Shown here: piece after piece, positions 8,145 through 17,314 of the stretch
Numbering within the stretch: position 1 is the stretch's first letter
Layout: each line of letters opens with the position of its first letter
Origin: Bradyrhizobium niftali
GTDB lineage: Bacteria > Pseudomonadota > Alphaproteobacteria > Rhizobiales > Xanthobacteraceae
DNA length: 64,000 bases
Assembly (NCBI RefSeq): GCF_004571025.1
Contig: NZ_SPQT01000009.1
Span: forward strand, 1 to 64,000
Reading direction: 5' to 3'
Made by a program: the position numbers and the translations under genes
The notes under the pieces: model-generated
Database searches by the model: none
What the model was told of the DNA's origin: nothing
What the model saw: only the letters and a program-made list of their open reading frames with translations

Positions 8145-9482
8145 ATGCGGAAATCCATGCTGTTCCCCCTGGGCGCGCTCACCGGAGCGTGTTTGACTCT
8201 TCTGGTAGCCAGTCCGCACGGCGGCGTGTGGGCGGCACGGGCGGCAGCGAGTGCGGATGATGCCTATTCCCAGCTCAACTTGTTCGGCGAAGTCTTCGAG
8301 CGCGTGAAGGCGAGCTATGTCGAGAAGCCCGACAATGCCAAGCTGATCGAAGGCGCGATCACCGGCATGGTGACCTCGCTCGATCCGCATTCGCGCTACA
8401 TGAACGACAAGGCCTGGACCGAGATGCAGGAGACCACCTCCGGCGAGTTCGGCGGGCTCGGCATCGAGGTCACGATGGAGGAGGGGCTGGTCAAGGTTGT
8501 CTCGCCGATCGACGACACGCCGGCGTCCAAGGCCGGCATCATGTCCGGCGACCTCATCAGCAAGATCGATGGCGATGCCGTGCAGGGCATGACGCTCGAG
8601 CAGGCCGTCAACAAGATGAAGGGCCCGGTCGACACCAAGACCAAGCTCACCATCGTGCGCAAGGGCGCCGACGCGCCGCTCGACATTGCGATCACGCGCG
8701 AGATCATCCATGTGCGGCCCGTCCGCTTCCACGTCGAGAACGGCGACATCGGCTATATCCGCGTCACCTCGTTCAACGAGCAGACCACCGACGGCCTGAA
8801 GAAGGCGATCGCGGCAATCTCCAGGGAGATCCCGCAGGAGAAGCTCGCGGGCTATGTGATGGACCTGCGCAACAATCCGGGCGGCTTGCTCGACCAGGCC
8901 GTGTCGGTGTCGAGCGCGTTCCTTCAGCGCGGCGAGGTGGTCTCGACCCGCGGCCGCAATCCGGAGGAAACCCAGCGCTTCACCGCGCACGGCGGCGATC
9001 TCACCAAGGGCAAGCCGCTGGTGATCCTGGTCAACGGCGGCTCGGCTTCGGCCTCCGAGATTGTGGCCGGCGCACTGCATGACCACAAGCGGGCCACGAT
9101 CATCGGCACGCGCTCGTTCGGCAAGGGCTCGGTGCAGACCATCATTCCGCTCGGCGCCGGTAATGGCGCGCTGGCGCTGACCACGGCGCGCTACTACACG
9201 CCGTCGGGCCGCTCGATCCAGGCCCAGGGCATTGCGCCCGATATCGAGATCCTCCAGGACGTGCCGCCCGAGCTGAAGGGCCGGATGGATACCATGGCGG
9301 AGTCCCAGATGCGCGGCCATCTGTCGGCCTCCGACGGCACCGAGCAGACCGGATCGCAGTCCTACGTCCCGCCGGAAGAGAAGGACGACAAGGCCCTGCA
9401 TGCGGCCTACGACTTCCTGCACGGCGTCACCGCGAATGCGGTCGCCGCGAAGCCCGCGCCGAAGGCTGCGGTGCCGAACTGA
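8145..9482 (+). CDS. S41-family carboxy-terminal processing protease (CtpA-like)
   Basis: A 445-residue periplasmic serine protease: signal peptide or anchor at the N-terminus (SMLFPLGALTGACLTLLVA), a PDZ domain around residues 75-160 (GGLGIEVTMEEGLVKVVSP), and the S41 domain. The catalytic Ser lies in GGSASASEIVAGAL and the Lys in RSFGKGSVQT; EYGR-like interaction motifs are absent. Ctp proteases trim the C-termini of exported proteins and help regulate peptidoglycan hydrolases. I start at MRKSMLF; an in-frame ATG at 8091 would add 18 polar residues before the signal. A rho-independent terminator follows. Confidence 0.85.
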   Translation: MRKSMLFPLGALTGACLTLLVASPHGGVWAARAAASADDAYSQLNLFGEVFERVKASYVEKPDNAKLIEGAITGMVTSLDPHSRYMNDKAWTEMQETTSGEFGGLGIEVTMEEGLVKVVSPIDDTPASKAGIMSGDLISKIDGDAVQGMTLEQAVNKMKGPVDTKTKLTIVRKGADAPLDIAITREIIHVRPVRFHVENGDIGYIRVTSFNEQTTDGLKKAIAAISREIPQEKLAGYVMDLRNNPGGLLDQAVSVSSAFLQRGEVVSTRGRNPEETQRFTAHGGDLTKGKPLVILVNGGSASASEIVAGALHDHKRATIIGTRSFGKGSVQTIIPLGAGNGALALTTARYYTPSGRSIQAQGIAPDIEILQDVPPELKGRMDTMAESQMRGHLSASDGTEQTGSQSYVPPEEKDDKALHAAYDFLHGVTANAVAAKPAPKAAVPN

Positions 9483-9500
9483 ACGTCGCGACGCCAAGAT

Positions 9501-9542
9501 ATCGCCCGGGAGTGGATGACCGCTCCCGGGCGATTTCATTTT
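9501..9542 (+). terminator. Rho-independent terminator after the S41 protease
   Basis: A perfect 12-bp stem (ATCGCCCGGGAG at 9501-9512 and its complement at 9523-9534) with a 10-base loop is followed by TTCATTTT. It ends the plus-strand protease gene and faces the convergent GGDEF-EAL gene. Confidence 0.8.
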
Positions 9543-9594
9543 GGGACCTCGCGTCAGCTCGTTGCTGCCTTTCGATTGAGGTGAAGGCGGAGGA

Positions 9595-12312
9595 CTAACC
9601 CGCCTCGCGGCGGCGGCTCTCGTTGCCGTCGCGCTGGGCGAGGCGGCTGCGATGGAGCGCGAACAGCTCCAGCACCTTGTCGGCCGGCTTAGCGGCGCTG
9701 AACAGATAGCCCTGCATCTCGGAGCAGCCGAGCGTGCGGAGCAGGCGCCGCTGCTCCTCGGTCTCGACGCCCTCGGCGGTGGTGGTCATGCGGCGGGCGG
9801 CCGCAAGGTTGACGACGGCCTGGACGATGCTGGCGGAGCCGTCGGGGCCGGCGATATCGTTGACGAAGCAGCGGTCGATCTTGATCTTGTCGAAGGGGAA
9901 GCGGTGGAGGTAGCTCAGCGAGGAGTAGCCGGTGCCGAAATCGTCGAGCGCGATGTGCACGCCGATGGCACGGAGCTGGTGCAGGATCGCCAGCGCGGTG
10001 TCGTCGTCGCGGATCAGCACCGCCTCGGTGATCTCGAGCTCGAGCCGGCTCGCCGGCAGGTTGGAGGCGGCGAGCGCCGCCATGATCTTCAGCGCCAGCG
10101 TGCCGCTCTTGAACTGCACCGGCGAGACGTTGACGGCGAGACGGATGTCGTCGGGCCATGTGGCCGCGTCGCGGCAGGCGGTCGCCAGCACCCATTCGCC
10201 GATCTCGTTGATCAGGCCGGTATCCTCCGCGATCGGGATGAACTCGGCCGGCGAGACCATGCCGCGCTCTGGGTGGCGCCAGCGCACCAGTGCCTCGCAG
10301 CCGGTGATGCGATCGTCCTTCAGGCCGAGGCAGGGCTGGTAATAGACCTCGAGGCCGTCATCGGCGATGGCGTGGCGCAGGTCGATCTCGAGCTGCCGCC
10401 GCTCGCGGACCTTGGCGTCCATCTCCGGCTCGAAGAAGCGATAGGTGCGGCGTCCGGCGGATTTGGCGGCGTACATCGCCATGTCCGCATTCTTCAGGAG
10501 CTGGTCCAGCGCGGTCCCGTGCCCCGGCGCCAGCGCGATGCCGATGCTGGCGTCGGTGGTGAGGTGGTGGCCCATGCAGTCGAAGGGTGCGCGGATGGAC
10601 TCGAAAACCCGGGCGACGAGATCGTTGACCTGGTCCGGCGACGTCACTGCGCTCTGCACGATGGCAAATTCGTCGCCGCCGAGCCGCGCCACGAAATCCG
10701 CCGGGCCCGCGCAGCGGCTGAGGCTCGTTGCGACCGATTTCAGGAGCTCGTCGCCAACGAGGTGGCCGAGCGCGTCGTTGACGCCCTTGAACTCGTCGAT
10801 GTCGATGTAATGCACCGCGATCTCTTCGCCGTCGGCGATGGCGGCCAGCTCCTGCCGCAGATGCTCGTGGAACATGGCGCGGTTGGGCAGGTCGGTCAGC
10901 GCGTCGTAATGGGCGAGGTGGGTGATGCGCTCCTCGATGCGCCGGCGCTCGGTGATGTCCTCGTGCGTCGCCACCCAGCCGCCGTCCGCGAGCGGTTCGT
11001 TGAGGATGTGGATCGAGCGCCCGTCGGCGGTGTCGACCACCATGGAGCTGCGCGCGTGGACGTCCCCCAGCACGCGCGCGACATAGTTGTCGACGTCGCC
11101 GGTGAACGAGCCGGTCGCCCTGCGGTGGGCGATGATGTCGTGGAAGCTGGAGCCGGGCTTCACCACCTCGGGTGATAGGCCGTACATCTCGATATAGCGT
11201 TGGTTGCACACCACGAGACGCTGCTCGGCGTCGAACAGTAGCAGGCCCTGGGTCATGTTGTTGACGGCGCGGTCGAGGCGCTGCTTTTCCAGCATCAGCC
11301 GTTCCCGCGAGCGGCGGTGCTGCTCCAGAAGCTTGCGCACGATCGCGATCAGCACGCCGGCGATGGCGAGCGCGGAAGCGGCGGCGACCGAGATCAGGAT
11401 GCCGATCTGCTCGCGCCAATCCGTCAGGGCCGCCGCGCGCGTCGCGGTGGCCATCATCAGGATCGGGAAGTGGGGCAGGGCATGCGAGGAGATCATGCGG
11501 TCCTCGCCATCGACGGGGCTGATGAAGCGTCCGGTAAAATGGTCGAGGCTGAAGACTCTCTGTTGCGCGAACGGGCCATTCCTGAAGTTCCGCCCCATCA
11601 ATTCGCCGGAATGCGGGTAGCGGGCGAGCAGCGTGCCGTCACGATGCAGCATCGAGATGGTCGCGCCCTCGCCGAGCACGACGGACTCGAAGAACTTCTC
11701 GAAATTGGCCGGCTCGATGCCGCGTCCGACCACGCCCATGAACTCGCCGTTCGGGCCGACGATCTTGCGGACGATCAGGATGGTCCATGCGCCCGAAATG
11801 CGGCTATGCACCGGCTCGATCAGGACGTCGGGCGCATTGGGGGCGTATCGGAAGGTGCGGAAATAGGCGCGATCGGCGACGTTGACCTTCGGAGCCGGCC
11901 ACGCCATCGACGAGTTGATCAGATTGCCTTCGGCATCGATGACGTTGACGCCGCCCATGTAGGGAAGCGCCTCGATCTTCGAGCGCAGCAGACGGTGGAT
12001 GTCCTGGCCGGAAAGGCGCTTGCGATAGTCTTCCGCGCTGGCAATGCCGATCGCGTGGACGTGGTCGACGAAATCCTTCTGGATGACCGCGAAATCCTGC
12101 AATTGCTGATCGAAATGATGAGCGAGCATCAGCACGGTGTTTTCGAGCTCGCGGCCGGAGTTGCGCAGCGCGCGCTCGCGGAAGTTCTGCGCCATCAGGA
12201 CCGCGCCGACGGCGATAGCGGCGATCAGCAGCGTGCCGCCCACGACCAGCCAGCGGATCGGTCCGCTGCGCACGAAGGCCTGGTCAAAGAGGCGACTGCC
12301 GTATTTCGTCAT
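9595..12312 (-). CDS. Membrane GGDEF-EAL cyclic-di-GMP enzyme with PAS domain
   Basis: About 905 residues. In order: an N-terminal membrane helix (WLVVGGTLLIAAIAVGAVLM), a periplasmic Cache-like sensor to about residue 290, a second helix (ILISVAAASALAIAGVLIAIV), a PAS domain around 340-450, GGDEF around 465-630 and EAL around 640-890. The cyclase motif ARLGGDEF is intact, but the RxxD inhibitory site is replaced (GPAD). The phosphodiesterase motifs EALVRW, NVSPVQF, ELEITEAV, DDFGTGYSSL and AEGVET are all intact, so c-di-GMP breakdown is likely. I start at MTKYGS; an ATG 8 codons earlier is possible. The Flp pilin gene is divergent from it. Confidence 0.9.
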   Translation of the reverse strand: MTKYGSRLFDQAFVRSGPIRWLVVGGTLLIAAIAVGAVLMAQNFRERALRNSGRELENTVLMLAHHFDQQLQDFAVIQKDFVDHVHAIGIASAEDYRKRLSGQDIHRLLRSKIEALPYMGGVNVIDAEGNLINSSMAWPAPKVNVADRAYFRTFRYAPNAPDVLIEPVHSRISGAWTILIVRKIVGPNGEFMGVVGRGIEPANFEKFFESVVLGEGATISMLHRDGTLLARYPHSGELMGRNFRNGPFAQQRVFSLDHFTGRFISPVDGEDRMISSHALPHFPILMMATATRAAALTDWREQIGILISVAAASALAIAGVLIAIVRKLLEQHRRSRERLMLEKQRLDRAVNNMTQGLLLFDAEQRLVVCNQRYIEMYGLSPEVVKPGSSFHDIIAHRRATGSFTGDVDNYVARVLGDVHARSSMVVDTADGRSIHILNEPLADGGWVATHEDITERRRIEERITHLAHYDALTDLPNRAMFHEHLRQELAAIADGEEIAVHYIDIDEFKGVNDALGHLVGDELLKSVATSLSRCAGPADFVARLGGDEFAIVQSAVTSPDQVNDLVARVFESIRAPFDCMGHHLTTDASIGIALAPGHGTALDQLLKNADMAMYAAKSAGRRTYRFFEPEMDAKVRERRQLEIDLRHAIADDGLEVYYQPCLGLKDDRITGCEALVRWRHPERGMVSPAEFIPIAEDTGLINEIGEWVLATACRDAATWPDDIRLAVNVSPVQFKSGTLALKIMAALAASNLPASRLELEITEAVLIRDDDTALAILHQLRAIGVHIALDDFGTGYSSLSYLHRFPFDKIKIDRCFVNDIAGPDGSASIVQAVVNLAAARRMTTTAEGVETEEQRRLLRTLGCSEMQGYLFSAAKPADKVLELFALHRSRLAQRDGNESRRREAG

Positions 12313-12572
12313 CATGTGGATCGTTGCCGCACACACGCCAGGATCAATTCCTGATCCTCAAAACATCCGTCGGTTTACGGGAACGGTGTGGAGGCGAAGT
12401 TAGGAAGCGCGGTTAATGCGACATGAACGTCCACACGCAAAAGCAATCGATACGAGGCTGGACGTGCAGAAATTGCCGCAAGGTTCCTGCGATGCCGATC
12501 AATTCCTGCCGGTCATGCGCCGATCAACCAAGGCTTAACCATCTAACATGCTGACGCTCCTCAAGGCGGCAT

Positions 12573-12587
12573 TGGCACGTAATTTGC
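12573..12587 (+). promoter_or_regulatory. Sigma-54 promoter (-24/-12) for the flp pilin gene
   Basis: TGGCAC-GTAAT-TTGC matches the sigma-54 consensus with the invariant GG and GC separated by exactly 10 bases. It lies 37-51 bases upstream of the pilin start codon, on the same strand, giving a leader of about 25 bases. The rest of 12313-12617 holds no gene. An enhancer-binding regulator would be required; no matching gene lies in this window. Confidence 0.75.
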
Positions 12588-12623
12588 GAACACGCATGCC
12601 AACGAGACAGTGAGGACATGACG

Positions 12624-12788
12624 ATGAAAAACACGTTGAAGAACTTCCTCGCCGACGAGCGCGGCGCGACCGCGATCGAATACGGCCTGATTGCAGCCGG
12701 CATCGCGCTTGCGATCATCACCGTCGTGAACGGCATGGGCAGCAAGCTCAACACCAAATTCAGCTCGATCAGCACGTCGCTGAAGTGA
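12624..12788 (+). CDS. Flp/Fap-type major pilin
   Basis: A 54-residue type IVb prepilin. The leader ends in DERG, with likely prepilin-peptidase cleavage before ATAIEYGLIAAGIAL; Glu5-Tyr6 of the mature pilin is the Flp signature, and the following 20 residues are the hydrophobic assembly helix. Flp pili, built by the Tad machine, serve surface attachment; no tad or cpa genes are nearby. I prefer the second ATG because GAGGA is spaced 7 bases from it; the ATG at 12618 adds two residues. The gene ends 11 bases before the convergent moaC. Confidence 0.85.
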   Translation: MKNTLKNFLADERGATAIEYGLIAAGIALAIITVVNGMGSKLNTKFSSISTSLK

Positions 12789-12799
12789 GAACCACGCGC

Positions 12800-13333
12800 T
12801 CAGGCGCGGTAATGGCCGGACTTGCCGCCGAGCTTCTCGACGAGATGGATGCCCTCGATGCGCACGCCGCGCTCGACCGCCTTGATCATGTCGTAGATGG
12901 TGAGGCAGGCGACGGACACGGCCGTGAGCGCCTCCATCTCGACGCCGGTCGGGCCCGTCACCTTCACGCTGGCACGGACGAGGCAGCCCGGCAGCTTTGC
13001 GTCGGGCTCGATATCGACCGTGACCTTCGACAGCGCGAGCGGATGGCAGAGTGGGATCAGCTCCGAGGTGCGCTTGGCGGCCATGATGCCGGCGATGCGC
13101 GCGGTGCCGAGCACGTCGCCCTTCTTGGCGTTGCCCGAGACAATGAGATCAAGCGTCGCCGTGGTCATGAGGACGCGGCCTTCCGCGACCGCAAGCCGTT
13201 CGGTCGCGGGCTTGTCCGAGACGTCCACCATCCGCGCCTCGCCGGAGGCGCCGATATGGGTGAGGGCAGGGCCGGCCTTGGTCTTGGCAGCTTTGGTCTT
13301 GGTGGGCCTTGTCTTGGCCGGCTTGCGCGCCAT
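12800..13333 (-). CDS. moaC: Cyclic pyranopterin monophosphate synthase MoaC
   Basis: A 177-residue MoaC, which with MoaA turns GTP into cyclic pyranopterin monophosphate in the first stage of molybdenum cofactor synthesis. Family motifs include GEARMVDVSDKPATER near residue 30, AKRTSELIPLCHPL near 86, and TGPTGVEMEALTAVSVA near 128, with the catalytic Lys in YDMIKAVER. There is an unusual Lys/Thr-rich N-terminal extension of about 22 residues that the enzyme fold does not need; a start near MVDVSD would be too short. It starts 1 base after trpC. Confidence 0.95.
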   Translation of the reverse strand: MARKPAKTRPTKTKAAKTKAGPALTHIGASGEARMVDVSDKPATERLAVAEGRVLMTTATLDLIVSGNAKKGDVLGTARIAGIMAAKRTSELIPLCHPLALSKVTVDIEPDAKLPGCLVRASVKVTGPTGVEMEALTAVSVACLTIYDMIKAVERGVRIEGIHLVEKLGGKSGHYRA

Positions 13334-13334
13334 G

Positions 13335-14156
13335 TCAGCGCGTACCGGTCGCGCGGCCCGTCGTCTCGCGCGCGAGCAGCGTACGCGTGGCGGCGGTCAC
13401 ATCGGTCTGCCGCATCAGGCTCTCGCCGACCAGGAAGGTCGACATGCCGACGCGCTCGAGCCGGGCGAGGTCGGCAGGCGTGAAGATGCCGCTCTCGCCG
13501 ACCATCAGCCGGTCCCCGGGGATCAGCGGCGCCAATGCTTCGCTGGTCGCGAGCGTGGTCTCGAAGGTGCGCAGGTTCCGATTGTTGACGCCGATCATCG
13601 GCGAGCGAAGCTTGAGCGCGCGGTCGAGCTCGGCGCGGTCGTGGATCTCGATCAGCACATCCATGCCATGGGCGATAGCCGTGTCTTCCAGGTCCCTGGC
13701 GGTGGCGTCGTCGAGCGCGGCCATGATGATCAGGATGCAGTCGGCGCCATGCGCGCGGGCTTCGACCACCTGATAGACGTCGAACATGAAGTCCTTGCGC
13801 AGCACCGGCAGCGACGTCGCCGCGCGCGCGGCCACCATGAAGTCGAGATGGCCCTGGAACGACGGCGTGTCCGTCAGCACCGAGAGGCAGGCGGCGCCGC
13901 CGGCCTCATAGGCCTTGGCAAGCTCTGGCGGATCGAAATCGGCGCGGATCAGCCCCTTCGACGGCGAGGCCTTCTTGACCTCGGCGATCAGCGCGAAGTC
14001 GCCGCCGGCATGCTTGGCCTTGATGGCGCACAGGAAGCCGCGCGGTGCGGCCTGCGCCTTGGCCCTTGCTTCGACAACGGAGAACGGCTGCGCGCGCTTG
14101 GCAGCCGCGATCTCTTCGCGCTTGTACGTCTCGATCTTGGTCAGGATGTCCGACAT
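13335..14156 (-). CDS. trpC: Indole-3-glycerol-phosphate synthase
   Basis: A 273-residue TIM-barrel enzyme that closes the indole ring in tryptophan synthesis. Motifs seen: IAEVKKASPSKGLI near residue 75 (catalytic Lys), FQGHLDFM, LPVLRKDFMFDVYQ near 130 (second catalytic Lys), IGVNNRNLRTFETTL near 195 and VGESGIFTPADL near 230. It stands alone, without the TrpF fusion found in enterobacteria. It lies 7 bases after trpD and 1 base before moaC in one transcription unit. Confidence 0.95.
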   Translation of the reverse strand: MSDILTKIETYKREEIAAAKRAQPFSVVEARAKAQAAPRGFLCAIKAKHAGGDFALIAEVKKASPSKGLIRADFDPPELAKAYEAGGAACLSVLTDTPSFQGHLDFMVAARAATSLPVLRKDFMFDVYQVVEARAHGADCILIIMAALDDATARDLEDTAIAHGMDVLIEIHDRAELDRALKLRSPMIGVNNRNLRTFETTLATSEALAPLIPGDRLMVGESGIFTPADLARLERVGMSTFLVGESLMRQTDVTAATRTLLARETTGRATGTR

Positions 14157-14163
14157 GTCAGGC

Positions 14164-15177
14164 TCAGCCGTTGGAGACCGCGATCAGATGCTTCAGCCGT
14201 GCATTGGCCGCGCCGCTATCGAGCGATTTTGCGCCAATCGCGACGCCCTCCTTGAGGTCCTTGGCCCGCCCGGCCACGATCAGCGCGGCGGCAGCGTTCA
14301 TCAGCGCCACGTCGCGGTAAGCGCTCGGCTTGCCGTTGAGCACGCTTTGCAGCGCAATCGCATTGGCGTCGGCATCTCCTCCCTTGAGCGCACCGGGCTC
14401 GCAGCGCGGCAGCCCCGCTTCCTCCGGCGTCACCTCGAAATTCCTGATCTCGCCATTGTGGAGCGAGGACACGAAAGTCGGGCCGGTGAGGGTGATTTCG
14501 TCGAGGCCGTCGGAGCCGTGCACCACCCAGGCGGATTCAGAGCCGAGGTTCTTGAGCACCTGCGCCAGCGGTTGCACCCACTGCCGCGAGAACACGCCGA
14601 CCATCTGCCGCTTCACGCCGGCCGGATTGGACAACGGGCCGAGCAAATTGAAGATCGTGCGGGTGGCGAGCTCGACCCGGGTCGGGCCGACATTCTTCAT
14701 GGCGGGATGATGGGCAGGGGCGAACATGAAGCCGATGCCGCATTCGCGCACGCAGCGCCCGACCTGCTCCGGCCTGAGGTCGATCCTCACCCCGAGCGAA
14801 GTCAGCACATCGGCAGCGCCGGAGCGCGAGGACAGAGCGCGGTTGCCGTGCTTGGCCACCGGCACGCCGGCGCCCGAGACGATGAAGGAGGCGCAGGTCG
14901 AGACGTTGACCGAGCCGGAGCCGTCGCCGCCGGTGCCGACGATGTCGATGGCGTCGGGCGGTGCAGTCACGGTCAGCATCTTGGAGCGCATCGCCGCGAC
15001 TGCGCCGGTGATCTCGTCCACGGTCTCGCCGCGCACCCGCAGCGCCATCAGCAGGCCGCCCATCTGCGAGGGCGTGGCTTCGCCCGACATCATGGCGTCG
15101 AAGGCGGAAGCCGCTTCGTCACGCGACAGGCTGGCGCCGGTCGCCACTTTTCCAATGATCGATTTCAGGTCGTCCAT
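14164..15177 (-). CDS. trpD: Anthranilate phosphoribosyltransferase
   Basis: A 337-residue TrpD that joins anthranilate to PRPP. The glycine-rich PRPP site is IVGTGGDGSGSVNVST near residue 80, followed by KHGNRALSSRSGAADVL near 107, and the anthranilate/metal region VGVFSRQW and HGSDGLDEIT follows near 195-220. The small N-terminal helical domain (SRDEAASAFDAMMSGEATPSQ) is typical. The glutamine amidotransferase and anthranilate synthase genes are not here. It starts 14 bases after the isomerase gene upstream. Confidence 0.95.
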   Translation of the reverse strand: MDDLKSIIGKVATGASLSRDEAASAFDAMMSGEATPSQMGGLLMALRVRGETVDEITGAVAAMRSKMLTVTAPPDAIDIVGTGGDGSGSVNVSTCASFIVSGAGVPVAKHGNRALSSRSGAADVLTSLGVRIDLRPEQVGRCVRECGIGFMFAPAHHPAMKNVGPTRVELATRTIFNLLGPLSNPAGVKRQMVGVFSRQWVQPLAQVLKNLGSESAWVVHGSDGLDEITLTGPTFVSSLHNGEIRNFEVTPEEAGLPRCEPGALKGGDADANAIALQSVLNGKPSAYRDVALMNAAAALIVAGRAKDLKEGVAIGAKSLDSGAANARLKHLIAVSNG

Positions 15178-15191
15178 CGCGTGCTTTCAAC

Positions 15192-17099
15192 TCACTGGTT
15201 CGCGCCGGTCACCTGCGCGAAGGCGGCCTGATTAATGGTGGTCCCGATGTCGGTTTCAAGCTTGTTGACGTAGGCCGCGACCTGCTCCTCGGTCTGCGCC
15301 CGGTCGAGGCTGTCTTTCAGCTTCTTGACCGCGTCGGAGGCGGCGTCGACCGCGGGATCGATGATGTCGGTGACGCGGAAGACGATCACTTCGCTGCCGC
15401 CGCTCACGGGCGTCTGTCCAACGCCGTCCTTGGCGGTGCGGAAGGCGGCCGCCACGACGGTGCCGGGCACGCCGGCGGGCGAGTCGTCGCGCTTCAAACC
15501 GGTCGCGGTCTCGACCTTGGCGCCGATCGCTGCGGCTGCATCGGCAAGCTTGCCGCCTGTTTCGAGCTTCTGCACCATCTCGGTCGCCTTGGCCTTCAGC
15601 TTGATCGCGATCTGGTCCTGGCGCCAGCGGGCCTCGACCTGGTCGCGGACCTCGTCGAGATTGCGATCGCGCGAGGGCGTGATGGCGAGCACGTCGTACC
15701 AGACATAGCCGCCCTTGAACGAGATCGCGTCGTTGTCGACGCCGACGTCGGTGTTGAAGGCCTGCGACACCACGTCGAGGCCCTGCGGGACGTTGGCGAC
15801 CGGCTGGCCGTTCGGGGCGCGGCCGGAACGGTCGACGGCGTCGATGGTCACGGCGGTGAGGCCGAGCTTCTGCGCCGCGTCGATCACGCTGGAGCCGCCG
15901 CCGCGTTCGTCTTCCATCTTGTCGCGGAGATCGGCGACCTTGACGCGCGCGCGCTCGGTCGCGATCTCGCGCTTGATGTCGCCGACGAGGCTGGCGTAGT
16001 TCGCCTCGACGCCCGGCTCGATCTTGTCGACCTTGACGATCGCGGTGCCGAGACGGCCCTGGATCGGCTGGCTGATCTCGCCCGCGGCAAGCGCGAAGGC
16101 GGCGTCGCCCACCGCCGGGTCGAGCGACGATTTGGTCACGAGCCCGAGATCGACGTCGGAGGCGCTCAGTCCGCGCTCCTTGCCGAGATCTTCGAACGAC
16201 ATTCCGCCGGCGAGGCGCTCGCGTGCGGTCTGCGCCTCGGCCGCGTTGGGGAACACGATCTGGTGGATCTGGCGCTTCTCCGGCGTGCCGAGCCGGTCCT
16301 TGCGCTGTTCGAACACCTTCTTCGCGTCCTCGTCGGAGACTTCGGTCCATTTGCCGATCTCTTCCGGCGAGATCACGACGAAGGCAATCTTGCGATATTC
16401 GGGCGCGCGGAACTGGACCTTGTGATCCTCGAAATAGGTGGCGAGCGCCTCGGGCGAGGGCGCATCGATGGTGCCTGCCTGGGCCGCGTCGAGCCTGACG
16501 AACTCGATGGCGCGCTGCTCGTTCTGGAAACGCGTCAGCACGTCGATCATCGCCTTCGGCGGCTCGAGGCCGGCGCCGATCGTGCCGGTGATCTGCCGGC
16601 GCAGCGACACCTTGCGCTGCTCGGAGACGTAGCGCTGCTCGGTATAGCCGAAATTGCGGATCACGGCCTGGAAGCGGTTCGGATCGAAGCTGCCGCCGAC
16701 GCCCTTGAAGTTGGGGTCGTTCATGATGACCTGGCGGATCTGGTCGTCGGACTGGCCGAGCCCGAGCCGGCGCGCCTCTTCGTCGAGGGCTGCTTCCGCG
16801 ATCGTCTGCTGCAGCACCTGACGGTCGAGCCCGAAGGCGCGGGCCTGATCAGGCGTCAGCGGACGGCCGAACTGGCGGCTGATCTGTTGCAGGCGGTCGG
16901 TATAGATCTGGCGGAACTCGTTCAGCGAAATCTCGGTGCGGCCGATCTTGGCCACCGTGGACTGCCCGAAGCCCTTGAAGATGTCGGCGATGCCCCAAAT
17001 GCCGAAACTGACGATCAACACACCCATCACCACGGCCATAATGGTCTTGCCGAGCCAGTTTGATGAGGCCTTGCGCATTCCTCGAAGCATTTGGTCCAA
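15192..17099 (-). CDS. ppiD: Membrane-anchored peptidyl-prolyl isomerase (PpiD/SurA type)
   Basis: A 635-residue periplasmic folding factor. It has an N-terminal anchor helix (TIMAVVMGVLIVSFGIWGIADI, residues 19-40), a SurA-like chaperone domain to about residue 220, a parvulin-type rotamase domain at about 265-360 (RQIHQIVFPNAAEAQ, GMSFEDLGKERGLS, DLGLVTKSSLDPAVGDAAF) and a long C-terminal chaperone part. PpiD-like proteins sit at the Sec translocon and help newly exported outer-membrane proteins. It is the first gene of the cluster with trpD, trpC and moaC. Confidence 0.9.
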   Translation of the reverse strand: MDQMLRGMRKASSNWLGKTIMAVVMGVLIVSFGIWGIADIFKGFGQSTVAKIGRTEISLNEFRQIYTDRLQQISRQFGRPLTPDQARAFGLDRQVLQQTIAEAALDEEARRLGLGQSDDQIRQVIMNDPNFKGVGGSFDPNRFQAVIRNFGYTEQRYVSEQRKVSLRRQITGTIGAGLEPPKAMIDVLTRFQNEQRAIEFVRLDAAQAGTIDAPSPEALATYFEDHKVQFRAPEYRKIAFVVISPEEIGKWTEVSDEDAKKVFEQRKDRLGTPEKRQIHQIVFPNAAEAQTARERLAGGMSFEDLGKERGLSASDVDLGLVTKSSLDPAVGDAAFALAAGEISQPIQGRLGTAIVKVDKIEPGVEANYASLVGDIKREIATERARVKVADLRDKMEDERGGGSSVIDAAQKLGLTAVTIDAVDRSGRAPNGQPVANVPQGLDVVSQAFNTDVGVDNDAISFKGGYVWYDVLAITPSRDRNLDEVRDQVEARWRQDQIAIKLKAKATEMVQKLETGGKLADAAAAIGAKVETATGLKRDDSPAGVPGTVVAAAFRTAKDGVGQTPVSGGSEVIVFRVTDIIDPAVDAASDAVKKLKDSLDRAQTEEQVAAYVNKLETDIGTTINQAAFAQVTGANQ

Positions 17100-17314
17100 C
17101 TTGTTTGGTCAGGAGGGGAACGGGAGCGCGTCTTAATGCAGATTCCGCAACAGCGCGTCACCAAATTGATCAATCATCATAAAGTGGCGGCTTTCCCCCC
17201 GCAACCTCAGGTCACGTGGCCTCACGAAGCTGCGGTTAAAAGCCCTTAGGTCTCTGGAACTGCCGCAGCGGCTCTGCTAGCGCATGCACAAACCTCATTT
17301 TGCTGGAAATTGAC

